A DNA stretch of 64,000 bases from Pricia mediterranea. Its GTDB lineage: Bacteria; Bacteroidota; Bacteroidia; Flavobacteriales; Flavobacteriaceae. The position numbers and the translations under genes were made by a program. A model generated the notes under the pieces. That model had not been told where the DNA came from. It did no database searches and worked only from the letters and a program-made list of their open reading frames with translations. The DNA lies in assembly GCF_032248455.1 (NCBI RefSeq), contig NZ_JAVTTP010000001.1, positions 3,222,501 to 3,286,500 on the forward strand. The letters run 5' to 3'. Below are positions 51,822 to 61,854 of the stretch, piece by piece (within the stretch, counting starts at the first letter, position 1; each line of letters begins with the position of its first letter).

Positions 51822-54800
51822 TTAAAAAGTTAGATTGAGTTTGAACCCGTACCGCTTTGATGTAGGGGCGGCGGATATTTCTACACCTTGTAGGCGCGTA
51901 TTGCCAAAACTGGTAACCTCGGGATCAAAGTTGGTGTACTGGGGAAAGTTGGGCGCGTGGTACCACAGGTTGTTGCCCATGATGCTGAAACTGATCTTCC
52001 CGAAAGGTGTCGGTTCCAACCACTTTGAAGGAAAGTCGTAGGTCAGGCTTACTTCCCTGAGACGGTATACGGTGCCGTCATAGACCGAGGCTTCGTCGAC
52101 TGTGTTGATTCCGAAGGTATTGCCCCCCGCAGGCGAAAAATAAAGCTCGTTCATATCGATTTGGGTCGTGTTCGGAATTTGGTTGCCATTGACGTCCAAT
52201 ATTGGGTTTCCGGCATTGTCGCCGTAGAATCCGGGGATAATAAAAGCGCGTTCCCTAGCTTCGGTGTCCTTGGTAACGCCCCTTCCCAAAAGCGCATCCA
52301 AGCTCGACGAATGTATGTCGCCTCCTTCCCGCCAATCGAATTGTGCGCGTAGGCTTAGGGTCTTGTAGGTAAACGTATTGATAAAACCTATCTTAAAATC
52401 GGGGTTGGGGTCACCGATAACGCCATTTTCCAAATCTTGCACGATACCTCCCCCAGCTTGGTTTATGAGATAGTTGCCCTCCGCATCACGTGCGAATCGG
52501 GTGCCGTAAAAAACACCGAAGGGCTCGCCGACAATGGCATGGGAAACTTCATTGGCGTTGAATTGGATGCGCTCGAGGCCCTCTACCAATTCGGTCACTT
52601 CGTTCTCGTTCTTCGTGAAGGTGGCATAGCTGTTCCATTTAAAATCCTGAAGTTGGATCGGAACAAGGTTGAGTCCGATTTCGATCCCGGTATTCTGAAT
52701 TTCGCCAATATTGGTGTTCAAGGTTAAAAACCCACTAGTACTGGGTACACTAACCGGAGAAATCAGGTCGGTGGTCGTTTTCTTGTACCAGCTGATATCA
52801 AGTACGGCCCGTCGGTCAAAAAATTCCAGATCGGCCCCGATTTCGATTTCATCGGTAAACTCCGGGGTAATATTTTGGTCGCCCAGCGCGCTCCGGTTTC
52901 CAATGACGGGATTTCCGTTAAAGGCGTTTCCTACCGCAAACGTCCGGTTCAGAAATTCGGCGGGGGCATCCCGGCCCACCGATGCGTAGCCCGCCCTTAT
53001 TTTCGCGAAGCCCAAAACCTTGCTATCGATATTGAAGGCATCGGTCGGAATAAAGGAGATACTCGCCGAGGGATAGAAATAGGAGTTATTGTCCTTGGGC
53101 AAGGTAGAGCTCCAATCGTTTCTGCCCGTCAGGTTTAAAAAGAGATATTCCTTAAAAGAAAGGCCAAGGTCACCAAAAACGCCTACGTTACGGTTTCGGG
53201 TATAGCCGATACCGTTGGTGGGCGTTGGTTGTACCAAGGCGACGTTCAAATTGTTCTCGACCGTAAATATACCGGGGGAGATAAACGTGTTCGCAATGAT
53301 CGCGTTCCGTTGTTGGGTGTTTTGCAGAACGTTGTTGCCGACGATTAGGGCGAGGCCCAGGTCATTGGTCAGGTCGTAATCAAAATTTAATAATAGGGTC
53401 GATTCCAAGGCGTCGTTCGTCAAATTATCGGTAGTTACAGCGCCTAGTCCGTTGTTCGCCCTAGATCCGAGGTCCCTGATCTCTTTTCTGTCCAGATCAT
53501 ATTTGTTGAATCCGACCCGATACGAAGCCGAAATATGGTCGTTGAAGGTATAATTGAAATTTACGTTGGCTACGGTCCGGTTCGATTCGGTAATAATTTG
53601 GTCGTGTTTCCAAGACCAAACGGGGTGGTCCCATCCGTTATTGGGCGTAAGGGATGCTCCCGTTACGGGATGCTCGAAGGGTAGGTCCATATTCCAGGTT
53701 CTGCCAAGCCATAGTGTTCTCGCAAACGATGAGGCCGATCCCGAAAACTGGTTTTCACCGAAAAAACCACCAATTTGTTTGGTATCCGAATAGGTGAACG
53801 AGCCTCCGACAGTAAGCTGGTTGGCCAGCCTAAAATTGCCACCGGCGGAAATCGAGGTACGATCGAAGGTATTAAAGGGAATATAGCCGTTTTGATCAAG
53901 ATCGGAAATGGTTACACTATAATTCCCGTCTTCGTTGCCATAGGAAAAATTGACGGAATTGTCGAGTACGGAACCGGTGCGAAAGAGACTTTCGACATTC
54001 CCCGGCTGTGCCACGTAGGGTTGCGTCGGCCCAAGTTCGGGGAAGGCGGCCAGAAGGTTGGGCCAGGTCGGAATGGTTTCCAAGGCATCGAATCTGGGTC
54101 CCCATGACCCATTGGCGTTTTGATAGCTGAAATTCACCCCGTTGCCGTAGGTGTTCTGATACTCCGGTAAGTTCGCTATCTTTTCAAAATAGACCCCTGA
54201 ATTGTACGATACACTTAGTTTGTTGCTGCCCGAAAAGCCTTTGGGCGAACCGGATTTGGTCGTGATGACAATCACCCCATTTGTGGCCCTCGAACCATAT
54301 AAAGCAGCGGCAGCGGTACTTTTCAATACGTTGACCGAGGCGATATTGTTGGGGTCCAGGGTCGAGATGCCGGATTCATACCCGCCACCTCCGGTCGACT
54401 GACTGCTAGAAGCCGCCAGGTCGGCGGTCGTCGCCTGGGAGTTATCGTAGGCGATGCCGTCGACAATGAACAGCGGTTGGCTTGCACTGCCTATCGAAGT
54501 CGCCCCCCGAATATTGATCTGGTTCGAAGCACCTGCGACCCCCGTGGAGAGGTTGACATTAACCCCGGGCACCTTGCCGGTGAGGGAACGGAGCAGGTCC
54601 GGTTCCGAATTTTCAACGATTTCATCGGTTTCTACCTTGTTCACGGCGTAGCCCAATTGTTTCGGGTTTCTTTGGATGCCAAAGGCCGTTACGACCACCT
54701 CTTCCAAGGCCTGGGTATCTTCGCCCATTTTAATATTTATGGTGTCCGAAGGACCTACGGCCTGTTCCGTCGTTTTAAATCCGATATACGAAAATACCAG

Positions 54801-55007
54801 CGTCTGCCCCTCATCGGCCTGGATGGTATAGTTACCGTCAAAATCGGTCTGTGTTCCCGAAGTGGTGCCCTTGACCAGTATGTTCACTCCGGGGAGCGCC
54901 AGTCCGTCTTGATCCGTTACCGTTCCCGAAATTGATTTTTCTTGAGCGAATACCATGGAAACCCCAATGAGAAATAGTATGGACATCCATTTGCGTTTAC
55001 TTTTCAT
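51822..55007 (-). CDS. SusC/RagA-family TonB-linked outer-membrane transporter
   Basis: This is a TonB-dependent outer-membrane importer of the SusC group. After the signal peptide (about 1-22, ending MVFAQ) comes a carboxypeptidase-like domain (SISGTVTDQDGLALPGVNIL), then the plug domain with ALEEVVVTAFGIQR and VTATSIGSASQP-like RGATSIGSASQPLFIVDGI, and a large barrel to the end. It has no N-terminal sensor extension, so it does not talk to an ECF/anti-sigma pair by itself. The start at 55007 gives 1061 residues; 38 further in-frame codons upstream look non-coding. The partner SusD follows after 10 nt. No carbohydrate-active enzyme is adjacent. Confidence 0.95.
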   Translation of the reverse strand: MKSKRKWMSILFLIGVSMVFAQEKSISGTVTDQDGLALPGVNILVKGTTSGTQTDFDGNYTIQADEGQTLVFSYIGFKTTEQAVGPSDTINIKMGEDTQALEEVVVTAFGIQRNPKQLGYAVNKVETDEIVENSEPDLLRSLTGKVPGVNVNLSTGVAGASNQINIRGATSIGSASQPLFIVDGIAYDNSQATTADLAASSSQSTGGGGYESGISTLDPNNIASVNVLKSTAAAALYGSRATNGVIVITTKSGSPKGFSGSNKLSVSYNSGVYFEKIANLPEYQNTYGNGVNFSYQNANGSWGPRFDALETIPTWPNLLAAFPELGPTQPYVAQPGNVESLFRTGSVLDNSVNFSYGNEDGNYSVTISDLDQNGYIPFNTFDRTSISAGGNFRLANQLTVGGSFTYSDTKQIGGFFGENQFSGSASSFARTLWLGRTWNMDLPFEHPVTGASLTPNNGWDHPVWSWKHDQIITESNRTVANVNFNYTFNDHISASYRVGFNKYDLDRKEIRDLGSRANNGLGAVTTDNLTNDALESTLLLNFDYDLTNDLGLALIVGNNVLQNTQQRNAIIANTFISPGIFTVENNLNVALVQPTPTNGIGYTRNRNVGVFGDLGLSFKEYLFLNLTGRNDWSSTLPKDNNSYFYPSASISFIPTDAFNIDSKVLGFAKIRAGYASVGRDAPAEFLNRTFAVGNAFNGNPVIGNRSALGDQNITPEFTDEIEIGADLEFFDRRAVLDISWYKKTTTDLISPVSVPSTSGFLTLNTNIGEIQNTGIEIGLNLVPIQLQDFKWNSYATFTKNENEVTELVEGLERIQFNANEVSHAIVGEPFGVFYGTRFARDAEGNYLINQAGGGIVQDLENGVIGDPNPDFKIGFINTFTYKTLSLRAQFDWREGGDIHSSSLDALLGRGVTKDTEARERAFIIPGFYGDNAGNPILDVNGNQIPNTTQIDMNELYFSPAGGNTFGINTVDEASVYDGTVYRLREVSLTYDFPSKWLEPTPFGKISFSIMGNNLWYHAPNFPQYTNFDPEVTSFGNTRLQGVEISAAPTSKRYGFKLNLTF

Positions 55008-55708
55008 AGGTGTGGATTTTAAATTGATTATCCGATAATGGATCAGGTTTCCGCCAACGGAAAAGTAGGACTGGGTTCCGTGCTTGAGGATGGTACTTTT
55101 CGAATTAGCTAGCCTGTACAAAGAAACACTGGCTTAACTTTTTATTGGGAAAGCCCTATCAACGTTTACCCACCCGACTTCCACTTACCCCTGATTTACG
55201 GAATCGGAGAGTGGCTTGTCACATCTTGCCTTTGTCAAATGTAATTTTAACATCTTGATGGCCTTCGTCGCCGGTATCATATGTTGGGGGTCACGGTGCG
55301 GAAAAGTTGCCAGTTTCGGGACCAACATAGAGATGGACCGGAATGCAGGATGCGTTACCCATCACCATAGCATGAGTTGTTATTGAAAAGGAATCGAGCG
55401 GAGGTGTATTGGGGAACAGGCTACGCAACGATAACCCGTCTTTGCGGATGTAAATGGCAGCCCCGAACCGGAGTATTGATGACCAATTCAAATAAACTTC
55501 AAAAAGTGAAACAGAAGATGCCTCCTAGAAGTATCGGTGCTGGGACTGCCGTTACAGTATTGATCGATGTATGGACGTTTAAATTAGGGTATGACACCCA
55601 GTATCTTGGTAAACGCCTATAAACTTTTCCGTTTCCGACAAAGGTTTACTTGAATTTTGGAGGTTAGGCCAAAAAGCGAATCCGTACTCATCCTGTGAGC
55701 AAATCCTG
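55008..55708. other. Intergenic region of 701 nt upstream of the SusC gene
   Basis: No gene is supported. The reading frame at 55377-55622 has no family look and poor composition. The SusC promoter is probably near 55124, where the minus strand reads TTTCTTTG, close to the -7 consensus. I see no clear operator, but the length leaves room for one. Confidence 0.5.
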
Positions 55709-57217
55709 TCATAATCGATCGATCGCAATTTTCTGATATTCGCTCGGGGTAAGTTTGGTGTCCTTTTTAAAAGCCTTGTTAAAGGTTACTTTATTGTTAT
55801 AACCGACCTCGTAGGCGACATCGATAATATTGAGATTTTTTTGACGGTCGCCATCCAGAATCGATTTGGCTTCCTGTATCCGATATTTGTTGACCAGTTC
55901 ATGAAAATTCATGTCAAAATGTTCGTTGATTACCTGTGAGGCATTGTGCCTCGTGGTATTCAGCCTATGTGCGACCATTTCTAGGCAAATATCGTTTTCC
56001 TTATATATTTTATCCATACTAAATAGGTGAACCAGGCTTTGCATCAACTCCCGGGAAAGACTATCGGTGAGCCCCGATTTTTTATATTTCGGAAAGAATT
56101 GGTTGGCATAGGCGTAATTTCCACTGAAAACATTGGGCTGTACGCTCGCCGAATATCCTACATAAAGTACCATCAGGGCCATACAGATCACTTGAGAATG
56201 AAATAAGGGCAGGTCGTTGGTTATAAAAACGCAGTATAGGGTGTAGGAAATTATATATAGAAAATGTATCCGGTATAGGTTTTTTTTCCAAATCTCCGAA
56301 GATTTATCCAGCCCCTTTCTTTGTTTTCCCCTGAGATATATTTTCCTGATAAAATAGCCATACACGATCAGTGAGGTCAGTTTTATGGTCGTAACAGTCA
56401 AGTTGGCCACGGAAAAGCCGTCGTTGGCATCCTGTACCAAAAGCTGCAGTTTTTCCGAGGCGGGCAAGGCGTAGATGGGTATAAGGTAAATGAGGAACAG
56501 CACCGTCGGGACCAGATGCAATAGATCGATAATCCTAAAGCGATACTGCCGGGTAATTCTTTTAAAATAAAAATACAACAGTGGGCCGTATAAGAAGGAA
56601 AAGGCGGTGGACATCAGGTATGAATGCGGAAATTGGTATTCATAGTGTGTAATGGAAATACAGATGTGGAGTATAAAAACGGAATGGATAAAGACAAACA
56701 AGCTGATGAGGGTTCTGGCAACCGGATCGATTTTATTATTGAAATTGAGCATTATCGAGATATAAAACCCGATAAGGGCCGCGTACAGATACAGAAACGA
56801 CCATAGATTGACAGTGGGCGTATATTTATCCGCCAATTCATTGAAGGCCTCGGTATCTCTTATGGAATCGAACCTACCGTCTACTAAAATAGCGGGGTTG
56901 AATTCAGAGACCAAAGCGCGTTCCAAATAAGCCACACATTCCTGTACATGGTTTAGTGCCGCATGGCTCAGGGCTATTTTTTTTAGAACGGGAGCCTTGA
57001 TCGCCCTATCGTTCTCTAAAACCAGACCGTAAGTTTTGATAGCTTCGGAAAATTGGCGCTCTAGATATAGGTTATCGGCTTTTTCCAGTAGTAGGCGGGT
57101 CTCTTGGCCTTTTAGTGCGGTAGTCGAAACGGCCTCTGCGCTCTCTATGGTCGGGGAAGGGTATGCTGGTATCGTCCACAGCAATAGCAGGGCTAATGTG
57201 GTAAAAGACCGTCCCAT
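55709..57217 (-). CDS. TPR and multi-pass membrane AraC-family regulator
   Basis: Order of parts: signal peptide (about 1-18), a TPR-like stretch (about 45-110, with LYLERQFSEAIKTYGLVL), seven or eight membrane helices (about 135-370), and a cytoplasmic AraC-type DNA-binding domain (about 400-502) with HRLNTTRHNASQVINEHFD and VGYNNKVTFNKAFKKDTKL. The regulator is therefore membrane-bound, senses outside or in the membrane and binds DNA directly. It lies upstream of the SusCD operon on the same strand and may control it. A SusR-like role is inferred. Both helix-turn-helix motifs are intact. Confidence 0.88.
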   Translation of the reverse strand: MGRSFTTLALLLLWTIPAYPSPTIESAEAVSTTALKGQETRLLLEKADNLYLERQFSEAIKTYGLVLENDRAIKAPVLKKIALSHAALNHVQECVAYLERALVSEFNPAILVDGRFDSIRDTEAFNELADKYTPTVNLWSFLYLYAALIGFYISIMLNFNNKIDPVARTLISLFVFIHSVFILHICISITHYEYQFPHSYLMSTAFSFLYGPLLYFYFKRITRQYRFRIIDLLHLVPTVLFLIYLIPIYALPASEKLQLLVQDANDGFSVANLTVTTIKLTSLIVYGYFIRKIYLRGKQRKGLDKSSEIWKKNLYRIHFLYIISYTLYCVFITNDLPLFHSQVICMALMVLYVGYSASVQPNVFSGNYAYANQFFPKYKKSGLTDSLSRELMQSLVHLFSMDKIYKENDICLEMVAHRLNTTRHNASQVINEHFDMNFHELVNKYRIQEAKSILDGDRQKNLNIIDVAYEVGYNNKVTFNKAFKKDTKLTPSEYQKIAIDRL

Positions 57218-57721
57218 TTGATGATTTGATTGATGAATTAACTCTGTTTAAATTAAGAAATAATCAAAATCGGAGGTCTTAAAAGTTTCACAAAAAAAGT
57301 AAGTCCCGATAAGAGTTTACTCGACCTAACCTTCGACAGGTCTGGCTTTCAAAAGTTAATTCAAGAAATGGAGCGGATTTTGCCCTTTGCTTCTTTGAGT
57401 TTAGGGCATAAAAAAAACCGGTGCTCCCACCGGTTTTTATAACTAACTGACTCAAAAAATACTAACTCAAATAACTTGCTCACTCATATATTGAACGGAT
57501 TAATCCTTAAAATATTGTTTTAGGCGTTCGTTTTTAGATCAAACCCTACGCTTGTTTTAATCCAAAAATTGCTATTTATCGGATGCGCTGCATCACATTT
57601 TCTTAATTGGAGTTTGTGATTTGTTTTCAGCAATCTTTGCTGCTGTTTCCTTTGGCCTTTTTGTCAGATTAAATATGCTCTCTATTCATCTTACGGAAAC
57701 AAGGGTAGAACCGTCGGTCTC
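57218..57721. other. Intergenic region of 504 nt between DUF4197 and the AraC-family gene
   Basis: No gene of normal size is supported. A strong terminator lies at 57413-57438. Between it and the DUF4197 stop the minus strand has a 24-codon stretch (about 57606-57677) reading LTKRPKETAAKIAENK and on to a stop, without a proper start codon. It may be chance or a remnant. Confidence 0.5.
57413..57438. terminator. Rho-independent terminator, both directions
   Basis: AAAAACCGGTG (57413-57423) and CACCGGTTTTT (57428-57438) are perfect partners with a 4-nt loop. A-run and T-run ends make it usable on both strands. It probably ends the DUF4197 transcript on the minus strand. Confidence 0.85.
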
Positions 57722-58432
57722 TTAATCCTGTAGTTCAAACACCCTTTTCAAGAGCGTGGTGGTTCGCGATGAGACCTTGGTGCGAATTTCCTTTTCTTCA
57801 ACGGCGATCATGGTGTAAACCCCTTTCAGCGCCTCTTTTGTCACGTAGTCCGTTAGATCGGGATTCACATTGTTGGTCAACGGAATGCTGTTGTATTTGG
57901 TAATCAGGTTGCTCCACACCCTATCGGCTCCTACTTTTTCAAAAGAACGCTTAATTATCGGATTGAATTTGGCGTAAAGGTCTTCTTCAGTTCGTTTGGT
58001 CAAATATAGGGTGGCCGCATTGTCGCTGCCCAATAGAATGTTCTTGGCATCATCGAAAGTAATGCCTTTTACCGCGTTGACAAAAATGGGGGTGGCCTCC
58101 CCAACGGCATCTTCGGCCGCCCGGTTCATTACTTTAAGGCCTTCGTCGGCCAAGCTCCCCAACCCGATGTCACGTAAGGTTTTATCAACTTTTTGGAGTT
58201 CAGGGGGCAAGGCTATCCTCACCAGTTCGTTCTGGAAAAATCCATTTTCTTGAGTAAGTTGACTAACCTGTTTATCGATGCCCTTATCGAGGGCCTGTCG
58301 CAGTCCCTCGGCAATCTGTGCATTTCCGATGCCCGATGTCTGGCCTTGAGGCATTTGATCTACGACCTGCTGCAGCTCTGCGCAGGATAACAGGGGTATA
58401 ATTATGGCCAGGGACAAGAATTTTTTGATCAT
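57722..58432 (-). CDS. DUF4197 lipoprotein
   Basis: The 236-residue protein has a type II signal peptide (lipobox PLLSC) and one DUF4197 domain. Family pieces are IAEGLRQALDKGIDKQVSQL, LPPELQKVDKTLRDIGLG, FDDAKNILLGSDNAATLYL and LTDYVTKEALKGVYTMIAVE. The fold is mostly helical and the role unknown. The start at 58432 (MIKKFLSLAIIIPLL) is preferred to 58456. It follows porT by 105 nt on the minus strand. Confidence 0.92.
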   Translation of the reverse strand: MIKKFLSLAIIIPLLSCAELQQVVDQMPQGQTSGIGNAQIAEGLRQALDKGIDKQVSQLTQENGFFQNELVRIALPPELQKVDKTLRDIGLGSLADEGLKVMNRAAEDAVGEATPIFVNAVKGITFDDAKNILLGSDNAATLYLTKRTEEDLYAKFNPIIKRSFEKVGADRVWSNLITKYNSIPLTNNVNPDLTDYVTKEALKGVYTMIAVEEKEIRTKVSSRTTTLLKRVFELQD

Positions 58433-58537
58433 GATCTTTATTTTAAACGGATTCACGGTGTAAGTGCAGAAATTTGAAATCTAGGCGTGCGGATGGCCCT
58501 TCGTCTCCCTTATTCGAGAGAACCGCGCAGAACGCAA

Positions 58538-59257
58538 TCATTCAAACGTAAAGTTGACAAAGAGTCCGCGGGTACGCATCGCATCGATATTACCGGTCCA
58601 AGGGCTGTTGGGGTCGTTGTCGCGTATCAGTTCATCATTGATCCCGAACACGCCCCGAATAGATGGGGTGAACTTAAAATATTCAAGATAGAAATCGATG
58701 CCAAAGCCGATTTCATAGTTATAGGTCCACTTTTTAAGTCGAAACGTGCCGCTGCTGTTGTCCTCGAGGCTCTTTTCGTTACTGCCGAGGTTTAGGGATG
58801 CCGAAGGACCCGCAACGAGAAAGGGCTTCCAGTTTCCAAAACGTTTTGTGCTCACCTTCAACAATAAGGGGAAGTTGATGTATGTGGATTTGACCTCCCG
58901 AAAGGCGTTTCTTCTCCCTTCTTCGGTATTCAGAAACCCGGGAAACCCTAAGGTTCTGGCATTGTAATAGAGTCCGGGTTCGATACGTAGATCCAAGAAT
59001 TCGTTCAGGCGGAGTTCGCCGATCAGTCCCACATTAAATCCCGTTGATTCGAGCACCTGTACGTCGGTATCCCTGTTTCCTCTATCCTCCTTGTAATCGA
59101 ATTTGAAACCGTAGCGATTAAATCCCAGAAAGTAGCCGTAGTTCAACAGCTTCTTGTCCTTGTTCTCAATGTTTAGGATCGGGTCGGAATTGAACTGGGC
59201 GTAAAGGCTGTTGCAAGAGAGCATCAGGAGGATCAATGCCGTTAGAATGTATTTCAT
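58538..59257 (-). CDS. porT: PorT-like type IX secretion outer-membrane protein
   Basis: The 239-residue protein has a signal peptide (ending SLYAQ) and an eight-strand-like outer-membrane barrel. It resembles PorT/SprT of the type IX secretion system, with YGYFLGFNRYGFKFDYK at the start of the barrel, FLDLRIEPGLYYNARTLGF and FKFTPSIRGVFGINDEL near the end. PorT is needed for secretion of gliding adhesins and proteases in Bacteroidota. The link to ubiE immediately upstream (1-nt gap) is the usual genomic setting. Distinction from generic OmpA-like barrels rests on this context. Confidence 0.88.
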   Translation of the reverse strand: MKYILTALILLMLSCNSLYAQFNSDPILNIENKDKKLLNYGYFLGFNRYGFKFDYKEDRGNRDTDVQVLESTGFNVGLIGELRLNEFLDLRIEPGLYYNARTLGFPGFLNTEEGRRNAFREVKSTYINFPLLLKVSTKRFGNWKPFLVAGPSASLNLGSNEKSLEDNSSGTFRLKKWTYNYEIGFGIDFYLEYFKFTPSIRGVFGINDELIRDNDPNSPWTGNIDAMRTRGLFVNFTFE

Positions 59258-59258
59258 A

Positions 59259-59990
59259 TCACTTTTTTGTGGCAACGTAAATCGAAGCGACCCCGAAGGT
59301 TTGGGGCCTGTTCCCTACTTCTATAAACCCGATTTCACGTAAAATATTGTTGAAGGCCTCCCCGTGTGGAAAAACCGATGCCGATTCGCTCAGGTAGGCA
59401 TAGGCCGAACGGTCTTTCGAGAACAGTTTTCCGATAATGGGGAGAATGTTTTTGGTGTAAAAGGAGTATCCTTGTTTATAAGGGGATTTGGTCGGCACCG
59501 AAGTTTCCAGCACCACGAACGTACCCTTGGGAGCCAGAACGCGATAGATTTCGGCCAGCCCCTTCTTCAACGATTCGAAATTGCGAACGCCGAAGGCGAC
59601 GGTGACGGCGTCGAAGCTGTTATCGGCAAAGGGCAGCTTTTCGCTGTCGCCCTCTACCATCTCGATGGTCTTGTGTAATTTTTTGGCGGCCACCTTCCTT
59701 TTCCCAACCTCCAACATCCCGGGGGAGATATCGAGCCCGACAATTTTGTCGGCCCCGGTCTTGACCAGATTTATGGCCAGATCGCCCGTACCGGTAGCAA
59801 TGTCCAGTATGCTGTTCGGACTTTTTTCCGATAGGATGTCGACCACTTTTTTGCGCCATTTGACATCGATTCCGAAAGAAATGACCCGGTTCAGGCCATC
59901 GTATTTTTCGGAAATGGTATCGAACATCTGGGTGACCTGTTCTTTTTTGCTTAGTCTCGAATCTTTATAGGGGGTAACCTTTTTGCCCAT
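59259..59990 (-). CDS. ubiE: Demethylmenaquinone methyltransferase
   Basis: This SAM-dependent methyltransferase makes menaquinone from demethylmenaquinone (MenG/UbiE). It has motif [18 protein letters not shown], motif [21 protein letters not shown], and motif [16 protein letters not shown]; the N-terminal [20 protein letters not shown] is family specific. Length is 243 residues. It is followed by porT after a single base, so the two are co-transcribed. Confidence 0.95.
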   Translation of the reverse strand: MGKKVTPYKDSRLSKKEQVTQMFDTISEKYDGLNRVISFGIDVKWRKKVVDILSEKSPNSILDIATGTGDLAINLVKTGADKIVGLDISPGMLEVGKRKVAAKKLHKTIEMVEGDSEKLPFADNSFDAVTVAFGVRNFESLKKGLAEIYRVLAPKGTFVVLETSVPTKSPYKQGYSFYTKNILPIIGKLFSKDRSAYAYLSESASVFPHGEAFNNILREIGFIEVGNRPQTFGVASIYVATKK

Positions 59991-60008
59991 AGGGAATACT
60001 ATTTACGG

Positions 60009-60016
60009 CAAAGGTA
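60009..60016 (-). promoter_or_regulatory. Predicted -7 element of ubiE-porT
   Basis: The minus strand reads TACCTTTG (TAnnTTTG), 18 nt before the ATG at 59990. Confidence 0.5.
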
Positions 60017-60080
60017 TCGTTTTTGAAGCTAAGGTTGTATGAATGGTATAGTTTTGAACCGAGCGATTGAGATGACGGAA

Positions 60081-60114
60081 TTTGGATATTACACCGAAAT
60101 AATACGTAATTTTG
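60081..60114 (+). promoter_or_regulatory. Promoter-like TTTG/TAATTTTG pair without an obvious gene
   Basis: TTTG at 60081-60084 and TAATTTTG at 60107-60114 are spaced by 22 nt, within the 17-23 range for Flavobacteriia. The nearest recognised gene, trkA, starts 390 nt downstream. Confidence 0.4.
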
Positions 60115-60504
60115 AAGCGCGAATCCGAAATGAGCTTAAAACGCAATATGCTTGTCCCGAATAATTGCCAAGACGTCAAAAAAGACATAAGATTTGAGGA
60201 GTTAGAACGTAAGACTATTGATTTTTCCACAGAACAGACCGTTTTTTCAAAATCTTTGAGTCCTCATATCTAAAGTCTAACAGTTCTAGGTCGGGTTCAG
60301 GTTTTGAAACGGATGAACATAGAATGCAAAAACATTTGTTTTAATAGGATGCCGACGGTTCGCATACCACACAAAGTTGTCAACGGATGAAACATCCAGG
60401 ACTAAAAACCTTGTCACACCGGCTTAATGCCAATTTGGATGTTACAGAGCCTGTGCCGAGCTAATGCCTCGGCATGACCATTAAAAAATAGTAACTACTA
60501 TCAC

Positions 60505-61854
60505 ATGAAAATTATAATCGCAGGCGCCGGTGAAGTCGGATTTCACTTGGCGAAACTGCTGTCGTACGAATCTCAGGATATTACCTTGATCGACACCAAA
60601 AAGGAGAGTCTGGCCTATGCCGACACCCATTTGGATATCAGGGTCTTGCGCGGCGACGCTACTTCAATAGCGGTTTTGAAGGACGCCCAGGTAGCAGAAT
60701 CGAAGTTGGTCATCGGAGTCACCTCGTCCGAGACCACGAATATTACCCTCTGTATGCTGGCCAAACAGTTAGGTTGCCGTCGCACCATCGCCCGGATCTC
60801 GAATACGGAATTTATCGATTGCAAGGGCACCATAAAATTTTCGGAACTGGGCATCGATGAGCTTATTTCCCCTGAAGAACTGGCGGCCAAGGAAATCGAG
60901 ATGCTATTGAACAAATCCGCTTTCAACGACACCTATGAATTTGAAGAAGGCAAATTGATCATGGTAGGGGTATCCTTACCTTCTACCGCCCCTTTTGTGG
61001 GCAAGACGGTCGAAGAGGCCGCCAATATTTTCCCCGAATTGCAGTTCATGCCCATCGCGTTACAGCGCAGCGGTACCCAGTTTACGGTGATTCCGAGGGG
61101 CGGCACGGTATTCAAGGATGGTGACCAGGTCTATTTCATCACCACCAAGCGCGGGGTCGATGAGCTCTATAAGTTGACCGGAAAGAAAAAGGAGGATATC
61201 AAGAACGTGATGATTCTGGGTGGAAGTAAGATCGGATATAAGGCGGCCCGCGATCTATGTCGGAAGAACTTCAACGTCAAACTCATCGAAAAGAATAAGG
61301 AAAAGGCTTTCGACCTGGCCGATGAGCTCCCCCATGCGCTGGTTATCAATGGTGATGGGCGCAATGTGGAGCTGCTGCAGGAGGAAAGCCTTGAATCTAT
61401 GGATGCCTTTATCGCGGTGACGGGCAATTCGGAGACGAATATCATGTCGTGTTTGGTAGCCAAATCGAAATTCATCAAAAAGACCATTGCGATGGTCGAG
61501 AACATGGATTATTTTCAACTTTCGCATTCCATCGGTATCGACACTTTGATCAACAAAAAGCTATTGGCCGCCAATAATATTTTCAGGCACATCCGCAAGG
61601 GCGAGGTCGTGGCCCTGATGCGCCTGAACAACCTGAACGCCGAGATTCTAGAATTTGTTGTCAAACCCGATTCCAAGGTTACGGGCAACGAGATCAGGGA
61701 GCTTGACTTTCCAAAAACGGCCACGATAGGCGGTGTTATCCGTGAGGGCAAAGGTATCGTTGCGCTAGGTGGGTTTGAGATCCGTCCCGGTGACAGGGTG
61801 GTGGTCTGCTGCCTGCCCGAGGGCATCCCAAAAATCGAACGGCTGTTTTTGTAG
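60505..61854 (+). CDS. trkA: Trk potassium uptake regulator TrkA
   Basis: This cytoplasmic gating ring protein binds NAD(H) and ATP and controls the TrkH channel. It has two RCK repeats: the first begins IIIAGAGEVGFHLAKLL with the Rossmann glycines, and the second VMILGGSKIGYKAARDLC at about residue 235. TrkA-C domains follow each. Length is 449 residues. The channel gene trkH lies 233 nt downstream on the same strand, forming a usual pair. Confidence 0.96.
   Translation: MKIIIAGAGEVGFHLAKLLSYESQDITLIDTKKESLAYADTHLDIRVLRGDATSIAVLKDAQVAESKLVIGVTSSETTNITLCMLAKQLGCRRTIARISNTEFIDCKGTIKFSELGIDELISPEELAAKEIEMLLNKSAFNDTYEFEEGKLIMVGVSLPSTAPFVGKTVEEAANIFPELQFMPIALQRSGTQFTVIPRGGTVFKDGDQVYFITTKRGVDELYKLTGKKKEDIKNVMILGGSKIGYKAARDLCRKNFNVKLIEKNKEKAFDLADELPHALVINGDGRNVELLQEESLESMDAFIAVTGNSETNIMSCLVAKSKFIKKTIAMVENMDYFQLSHSIGIDTLINKKLLAANNIFRHIRKGEVVALMRLNNLNAEILEFVVKPDSKVTGNEIRELDFPKTATIGGVIREGKGIVALGGFEIRPGDRVVVCCLPEGIPKIERLFL

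Larger units (their letters stand above)
59991..60504. other. Intergenic region of 514 nt between ubiE and trkA
   Basis: It contains the ubiE promoter element and a plus-strand promoter-like pair (60081-60114). A 47-codon ATG frame (60130-60273) follows that pair but shows no family features. Nothing else was recognised. Confidence 0.5.

Noticed and set aside
55377-55622. 81-codon frame in the gap upstream of the SusC gene
   Set aside because: No family likeness, no promoter element and no plausible fold; kept only as intergenic.
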